From: JACQSU01 sp964359785
GTDB taxonomy: Archaea > Nanobdellota > Nanobdellia > Woesearchaeales > JAGWAF01
Assembly: GCA_964359785.1 (NCBI GenBank)
Contig: CAYHWL010000003.1
Span: 1 to 46,254 of the forward strand
Reading direction: 5' to 3'
Length of the DNA: 46,254 bases
The position numbers and the translations under genes are program-made. The notes under the pieces were generated by a model. The model was not told the DNA's origin and made no database searches. It saw nothing but the letters and a program-made list of their open reading frames with translations. Position 1 is the stretch's first letter; each line of letters opens with the position of its first letter. This document shows, one piece after another, positions 41,756 to 46,254 of this stretch.

Positions 41756-41766
41756 TTATATATAGA
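41756..41766. promoter_or_regulatory. TATA box of ileS, possibly bidirectional
   Basis: TTTATATATAG is centred about 25-26 nt upstream of the ileS ATG at 41786. The inner TATATATA is self-complementary and could also place a start site near 41735 for the divergent gene. Confidence 0.6.
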
Positions 41767-41785
41767 CTGGACGTCACAGCCCTTG

Positions 41786-44700
41786 ATGAAGATCGGCAAC
41801 TACGATTTTAAAGAAGTGGAGCAAAATTCGCAAGATTTCTGGAAATCGCAGTCTATCTACGCCAAAGCCAAGGCCCAGAACAAGGATGGAAAGGTGTTCT
41901 ATTTCTTAGACGGACCACCATATACATCTGGAAGGGTGCATCTTGGCACAGCGCTCAACAAGTCGCTCAAAGACACATTCTTGCGATATAAACGGATGCA
42001 AGGATTCAAGGTATGGGACCGCGCAGGGTATGATATGCATGGTCTGCCGACAGAACACGCAGTCGAGAAGAAATTCGGCATGCACGGTAAAGAAGACATC
42101 CTCAAGATGGGCATGGAATCATTCGTCCGCGAATGCGAAAAACTTTCTGTCGGAAACATGCTGCTCATGAATGAGGACTTTGGCAAACTTGGAGTCTGGA
42201 TGGATTTTGAGAACGCCTACCAATCAATCAAACCCTCTTTTATCGAGGGAGTATGGTGGGTCGTGAAGAAAGCCCACGAGCAGAAAAGACTCTATGAAGG
42301 ATTGCGAACGATGCACTGGTGCGCATCATGCGCAACAGCGGTCGCAAAACACGAACTTGAATACAAAGAAGTGACTGACAATTCCATTTTCGTCAAATTA
42401 CAGCTGAAAGGGAAACCTGATTCATTCTTGATAGTCTGGACGACAACACCATGGACTATACCATTCAATCTGGCTGTCATGGTGAATCCGGAACTGGAGT
42501 ACGTCAAATGCAAAGTCGACAATGAACACTGGTACGTGTCAAAGGCGCTAGCCGGGGCATTTGTGCAGGGTGTAGTAGGAAAAAAGCTAGTGGTCGAAGA
42601 AGAATTCCTGGGAGATAAGATGGAAGGCATGGAATATGTCCATCCATTTGAAAAAGAGATAACTGAATACTCCACAATCAAGGCGCAATCATCAAAGACA
42701 CACACTGTCTTATTGTCAACTGAATATGTCGATACCTCCGCTGGAACCGGTCTTGTGCATTGCGCGCCAGGATGCGGACCAGAGGATTATGAAGTAGGGG
42801 TGCGCAACAAGATACCTCCATACAATAATATCGATGAGAAAGGCGCATTCCCTCCGAACATGGGTGAATTCACAGGACTTGTCGCGCGTAAGGATGACAA
42901 GAAGTTCATCGAGGCTCTGAAGAAACGCGGGGCGATAATCGATGTTGTGCCAGTAGAACATGAATATGCGCATTGCTGGCGATGCCACAATCCAGTCGTC
43001 TTTAGGACGACCACACAATGGTTCTTCAAGATCGAGGACCTAAAAGATAAGTTGATCGAAGCCAACAAGAAGATCAACTGGGTAAACGGCGCAGGAGCAA
43101 GCGCAATGGATGGATGGCTGCGCAATCTCCGAGACAATTCAATCACAAAACAGCGATTCTGGGGGACACCTCTTCCAGTCTGGAAATGCCAACACTGCCA
43201 TGACTATGTGGTCATCGGTTCGCAAAAGGAACTGGAGACAATGTCCAAGATGAAACTTGACAACCTCCACAAACCTTGGATAGATGAAGTNNNNNNNNNN
43301 GATGAAGTCACGATACCCTGCAAGTGCGGCGCATCGAAAACAAGGATCCCGGATGTCATGGACGTCTGGTTGGACGCTGGGACAAACGCTTGGACATGTC
43401 TTGACTACCCACAACGCGAAGATCTCGTGAAGGCCATGTATCCCGCTGAATTCATATTAGAAGGAAAAGAGCAGATCCGAGGATGGTTCTATCTACTTTT
43501 GCTAGAAGGGCAGATCGGTTTTGATGCTGCGCCGATGAAGAATGTCTATATGCACGGCTGGATAAACGATTCGCTAGGCCGAAAGATGAGCAAATCACTT
43601 GGGAATTATATCCTGCCGGAAGAGATAACCAGCCAGTATGGGGCTGACGCATTCCGATTCTATATGATTGGGTCCGCGATGCCAGGCGTCGACGGCTGTT
43701 ATAACCAAGAGGAGATAAAAGCAAAATTCAGGAATCTGGGAGTGCTGTGGAACCTGCACAAGTACCTGATCGAACTCGCGGTGACAAATGGTTATACTGC
43801 CTCTGATCTGGAATCTGTCAAACCTGATCTGAAGACGATGCCTGCCGAAGAGAGATATATCCTCTCCAAAATGCACACCACAATCATGAAGATGACAGAG
43901 CTCTACGACCAGTACAGGCTAAATGAGACGCCAACGCTTGCAGAAGAACTGTTCTTGGAATTGAGCCGAACATACATCCAACTTGTACGCGACAAACTCG
44001 CTACTGGGGAAGATGCCCAGAAGATGCTTAGCGCCGCAGTGATCTATCAAGTGTTGCGTAATACTGTCCTGTTATTCGCTCCCACTGCGCCTTTTGTGAC
44101 TGAGCAGATGTGGCAGAACCTGCGCGAAGTGTTTGGCTGGGAGATACCCAGCGTCCACCTGGCAAAATGGCCAACCTTTGACAAGAAAGCCATCAACCCG
44201 GACCTTGAAGAGAATATGCACACAGCGCAGACAATCATGCAAGCGATATTGGCCGCGCGTGAGAAAGCGCAACTGTCTGTACGATGGCCAATCGCAAGCG
44301 TGACAGTCGTCACCACCAAAGACGAGCTCAACACAGCTGTCGAGATGCTTGGTGACCTCATCAAATCACAGACGAATGTGAAAGAACTGAAATTGGCGCC
44401 TTCCATGAAAGGAGTCATAATGAGCGCACGCCTTGACTCGGGTAAATTAGGCGGAGACTTTGGCGCGCTCACCCCAAAGGTGATGATCGCATACGGGAAG
44501 GAAAAACCAGCTGTTGTTCTTGCCAATATTTTGCGCGAGAACAAACACACCTTTATGGTAGAGACAAGAGAAGTCGTGCTCACCAATAAGCACGTCGCTA
44601 TCGACAGGAGTGTACCTGGGCACCTAGTGGAAATCGAGACAAAGGGTGGATATGTCTATCTGGACAAGACTAGGACGCCAGAACTTGACGCCGAAGGATA

Positions 44701-44956
44701 TGTGCGTGAGCTCATGCGAAAGATACAACAGATGCGCAAAGACAAAGGCCTTGAGAAACGCGACCGTGTCGTGCTGCACATCAAGACAACACCAGACATG
44801 CTCACATACATAGCCAAATATGAAGACGCGATCGGCGAGAAAGTCGGCGCCAAGGATATAACACTAAATGCGAATGATGCGACAGGGACTTTCGAGTGGA
44901 CAAGCTCCGAGAAGATCAAAGACCTCACATTCGATGTTTGGATGAAGAAGGTGTGA
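41786..44956 (+). CDS. ileS: Isoleucyl-tRNA synthetase
   Basis: About 1056 residues as written. Class I signatures: PPYTSGRVHLGTALNK (HIGH-like, about 45-60) and GRKMSKSLGN (KMSKS loop). The CP1 editing domain contains TTPWTIPFNLAV, and tryptophan- and Cys-containing zinc-type elements are present (CWRCHNP; WKCQHC). The C-terminal anticodon-binding and archaeal extension domains are complete. It charges tRNA-Ile and edits Val. The ATG at 41786 is preferred over the TTG at 41783 because of the TATA distance. Ten unknown bases at 43291-43300 give four X residues between WIDEV and DEVTIPC; they look like an assembly scar rather than real sequence. Confidence 0.96.
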   Translation: MKIGNYDFKEVEQNSQDFWKSQSIYAKAKAQNKDGKVFYFLDGPPYTSGRVHLGTALNKSLKDTFLRYKRMQGFKVWDRAGYDMHGLPTEHAVEKKFGMHGKEDILKMGMESFVRECEKLSVGNMLLMNEDFGKLGVWMDFENAYQSIKPSFIEGVWWVVKKAHEQKRLYEGLRTMHWCASCATAVAKHELEYKEVTDNSIFVKLQLKGKPDSFLIVWTTTPWTIPFNLAVMVNPELEYVKCKVDNEHWYVSKALAGAFVQGVVGKKLVVEEEFLGDKMEGMEYVHPFEKEITEYSTIKAQSSKTHTVLLSTEYVDTSAGTGLVHCAPGCGPEDYEVGVRNKIPPYNNIDEKGAFPPNMGEFTGLVARKDDKKFIEALKKRGAIIDVVPVEHEYAHCWRCHNPVVFRTTTQWFFKIEDLKDKLIEANKKINWVNGAGASAMDGWLRNLRDNSITKQRFWGTPLPVWKCQHCHDYVVIGSQKELETMSKMKLDNLHKPWIDEXXXXDEVTIPCKCGASKTRIPDVMDVWLDAGTNAWTCLDYPQREDLVKAMYPAEFILEGKEQIRGWFYLLLLEGQIGFDAAPMKNVYMHGWINDSLGRKMSKSLGNYILPEEITSQYGADAFRFYMIGSAMPGVDGCYNQEEIKAKFRNLGVLWNLHKYLIELAVTNGYTASDLESVKPDLKTMPAEERYILSKMHTTIMKMTELYDQYRLNETPTLAEELFLELSRTYIQLVRDKLATGEDAQKMLSAAVIYQVLRNTVLLFAPTAPFVTEQMWQNLREVFGWEIPSVHLAKWPTFDKKAINPDLEENMHTAQTIMQAILAAREKAQLSVRWPIASVTVVTTKDELNTAVEMLGDLIKSQTNVKELKLAPSMKGVIMSARLDSGKLGGDFGALTPKVMIAYGKEKPAVVLANILRENKHTFMVETREVVLTNKHVAIDRSVPGHLVEIETKGGYVYLDKTRTPELDAEGYVRELMRKIQQMRKDKGLEKRDRVVLHIKTTPDMLTYIAKYEDAIGEKVGAKDITLNANDATGTFEWTSSEKIKDLTFDVWMKKV
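43291..43300. other. Assembly gap (10 N) inside ileS
   Basis: The N run is flanked on both sides by GATGAAGT (43283-43290 and 43301-43308). Removing the N run and one copy (18 bp) keeps the frame and yields WIDEVTIPC, the normal family sequence, so the gap is probably an unmerged contig overlap. Confidence 0.8.
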
Positions 44957-44961
44957 AGGCA

Positions 44962-45015
44962 ATCTTGGATTGTATAGTGTGTATATAGTATAGTGTACAT
45001 GGTACACACCAAGAT
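44962..45015. repeat. Nested inverted repeat after ileS
   Basis: ATCTTGG (44962-44968) pairs with CCAAGAT (45009-45015), and inside it GTGTAC (44993-44998) pairs with GTACAC (45002-45007) around ATG. It lies 6 nt after the ileS stop. The right arm overlaps the AT-rich element before the next gene, so it may be a terminator for ileS or a control site for the following gene. Confidence 0.45.
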
Positions 45016-45044
45016 ATTTTAGGGAAGACAAAATAATCAAGCGC

Positions 45045-45392
45045 ATGGCTCATAAACTGTGGAAAGTCACCTATTCCTATAAAGCAGCGCATATCGATGG
45101 AACGAGCTCCTTGAGACAGTCATATCTTGTTGTCGCGGCCAATCAAGAAGAGGCGTTGAAGAAAGGAGATGAATGCTTCTCATATTCCGATGAGAACAAA
45201 CAATTGCTCGCGAAAAATGAATCGCATTCTAGCGGACATTCGCTATACGACCTATATAGAAATGCCGCCCCCTATCAGACTAAGATACCTTTACCACGAT
45301 TAACCTTGAAATCCGACAAGGAGTCTTTTGATCTTAAAGCAACGATCGCCTCTGATGGAAAGACGCTGGAATTCATCGTCTTAGAGAAGTGA
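45045..45392 (+). CDS. Hypothetical protein
   Basis: 115 aa, no recognised family. A predicted strand-rich N-terminus (LWKVTYSYKAAHIDG ... QSYLVVAANQ) is followed by a helix (QEEALKKGDECFSY) and more strands (KIPLPRLTLKSD; TLEFIVLEK), a compact alpha-beta layout. GATATTTTA about 28 nt upstream of the ATG may be its TATA box. It is convergent with the methyltransferase gene. Confidence 0.55.
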   Translation: MAHKLWKVTYSYKAAHIDGTSSLRQSYLVVAANQEEALKKGDECFSYSDENKQLLAKNESHSSGHSLYDLYRNAAPYQTKIPLPRLTLKSDKESFDLKATIASDGKTLEFIVLEK

Positions 45393-45427
45393 ATGGATAT
45401 TTGTTGTAACCCTTATAGGTTTCCCAA

Positions 45428-46159
45428 TCATTGTTTTTCAATAATTGCGATGAAACTGGTCCTATCAGAGTCAAAATATTGCTTTACCCTCCAACCTGTG
45501 CCTTCCAGGACGGTTTCCATCTCTTTTTTTGATACTCCAAGGTAATCAAACCAATCACTACAATAATTCCTGAATCTGATACGGATCCTTCTTTGGCCTG
45601 GCAATCTCCCTTTCTTGATGTTACTCTTTTGGTAGGCAATATTTTCGATCTCTTGCTGTTTAGTCGGGTCACTGCTCTCAGCTATGATTATTGCATTTTT
45701 AGAGGTCAGTTGATGTATCATACGCAGTAATTTCCTTGATTTATTGACGGTTTGGAGCAATCCAAAATTATTGCCTAATAGCAGTACCGTGTCAAATTTT
45801 TGTTTAAAGCAATCAATGTCTTCAATAGACAAGACTTTGGCATTTCTCAAACCCCTCTTCGTACAAACTTTTATCGTCAAAGGACTTACATCAATTGGGG
45901 TTACATCAAATCCCTTGCCTTGGAGGTATAAAGAGTGTTTTCCAGCGCCACAGCCAATATCTAAGACATTTCCTTTGACGTATCTAATGGCTTTCTTTTC
46001 GTGAGGTGACCAGTTCTTGAATTCTGCAAGGTACTGTCCTGTAATGCCCCCTACAATAAAACCATCATCTCTTTCTATGATTTCAAAACCATATTTGCCG
46101 TTGAAAGCAGCCCATATAGCTTGACCTGTGGCATCCTTTGTACCTTCCGTTTTTGCCAT
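45428..46159 (-). CDS. SAM-dependent class I methyltransferase
   Basis: 243 aa. The SAM-binding motif I is GNVLDIGCGAGKHSLYLQGK (about residue 80), followed by the acidic motif VTPIDVSPL and motif IV-like FDTVLLLGNNFGLLQT. The N-terminal 75 residues and C-terminal 50 residues are additions for substrate binding. The substrate cannot be read from the sequence. The ATG at 46159 has TTTATATAG 26 nt upstream. Like the 13-16 kb block, the gene looks more AT-rich than its neighbours, consistent with transfer. Confidence 0.85.
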   Translation of the reverse strand: MAKTEGTKDATGQAIWAAFNGKYGFEIIERDDGFIVGGITGQYLAEFKNWSPHEKKAIRYVKGNVLDIGCGAGKHSLYLQGKGFDVTPIDVSPLTIKVCTKRGLRNAKVLSIEDIDCFKQKFDTVLLLGNNFGLLQTVNKSRKLLRMIHQLTSKNAIIIAESSDPTKQQEIENIAYQKSNIKKGRLPGQRRIRIRFRNYCSDWFDYLGVSKKEMETVLEGTGWRVKQYFDSDRTSFIAIIEKQ

Positions 46160-46180
46160 CTAATTTCTTCCGTTTCAAAC

Positions 46181-46189
46181 CTATATAAA
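46181..46189 (-). promoter_or_regulatory. TATA box of the methyltransferase gene
   Basis: The minus strand reads TTTATATAG, centred about 26 nt from the ATG at 46159. Confidence 0.55.
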
Positions 46190-46254
46190 CCAGTTGATAA
46201 TTAGACTTTTGCGTTTTTGACAAAAACCTGTTTGTTTAAGATTTCTTCGAGGTT

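Overview
The window reads as archaeal chromosome, most plausibly from a fermentative DPANN-type archaeon (Woesearchaeota/Pacearchaeota-like). That lineage is an inference from gene content, not from a marker phylogeny. Evidence for archaea: membrane-anchored LonB protease, archaeal-type IleRS, Lrp-type regulators, an SPFH/PhoU/AbrB gene set, intron-less tRNA-Glu without encoded CCA, and TATA-box promoters about 26 nt upstream of start codons, which implies leaderless mRNAs. Downstream operon genes are typically joined by ATGA overlaps. A run of 10 N inside ileS shows that this is a draft or metagenomic scaffold.

Region 1 (1-9.1 kb) is energy metabolism. A tandem Lrp regulator and a Cys-cluster protein precede hypA, hypC, an unknown 160-aa protein and a hydrogenase maturation protease on the + strand. 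They converge on a minus-strand hydBGDA operon encoding a four-subunit cytosolic NAD(P)-linked [NiFe] hydrogenase (group 3b/sulfhydrogenase type). Upstream of that, split ADP-forming acetyl-CoA synthetase subunits (acdA, acdB) diverge from one perfectly palindromic TATA box. Together these suggest fermentation of acyl-CoA to acid plus ATP, with H2 as electron sink.

Region 2 (9.4-16.7 kb) is accessory. It holds an Lrp regulator with a dyad operator, an antitoxin with a broken partner, a small Cys-rich protein with a 676-aa surface protein, a 2.2-kb cassette (M48 peptidase plus DUF4143 ATPase) bounded by an imperfect direct repeat, a structured GTGTACAC double-hairpin element, an HTH/nucleotidyltransferase toxin-antitoxin-like pair whose second gene is frameshifted, and tRNA-Glu(CUC).

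Region 3 (16.7-27.7 kb) holds a possible caspase-like protein abutting a two-domain dCTP deaminase/dUTPase-fold protein, a nucleoside deoxyribosyltransferase-like protein, two tandem membrane-anchored APH-fold kinases coupled to a HAD phosphatase, a PhoU/AbrB regulator, a TctA-type membrane protein, an OB-fold-like exported protein, a PGPGW membrane protein and a RecB/Cas4-like nuclease.

Region 4 (27.8-36.7 kb) is cell-surface and protein quality control: two large secreted or anchored Cys-rich proteins, a small lipoprotein, LonB, a ribbon-helix-helix protein, a short HD-domain fragment and an SPFH protein.

Region 5 (36.7-46.25 kb) contains an AbrB/PIN toxin-antitoxin pair, bacterial-type uvrA, two more structured elements in tandem, a degenerate histidine-phosphatase-like protein, an unknown protein, ileS, another unknown and a SAM methyltransferase. 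The most unusual signals are the three-copy structured repeat family with compensatory stem changes, the two-kinase/HAD operon, and the symmetric or abutting divergent promoters.
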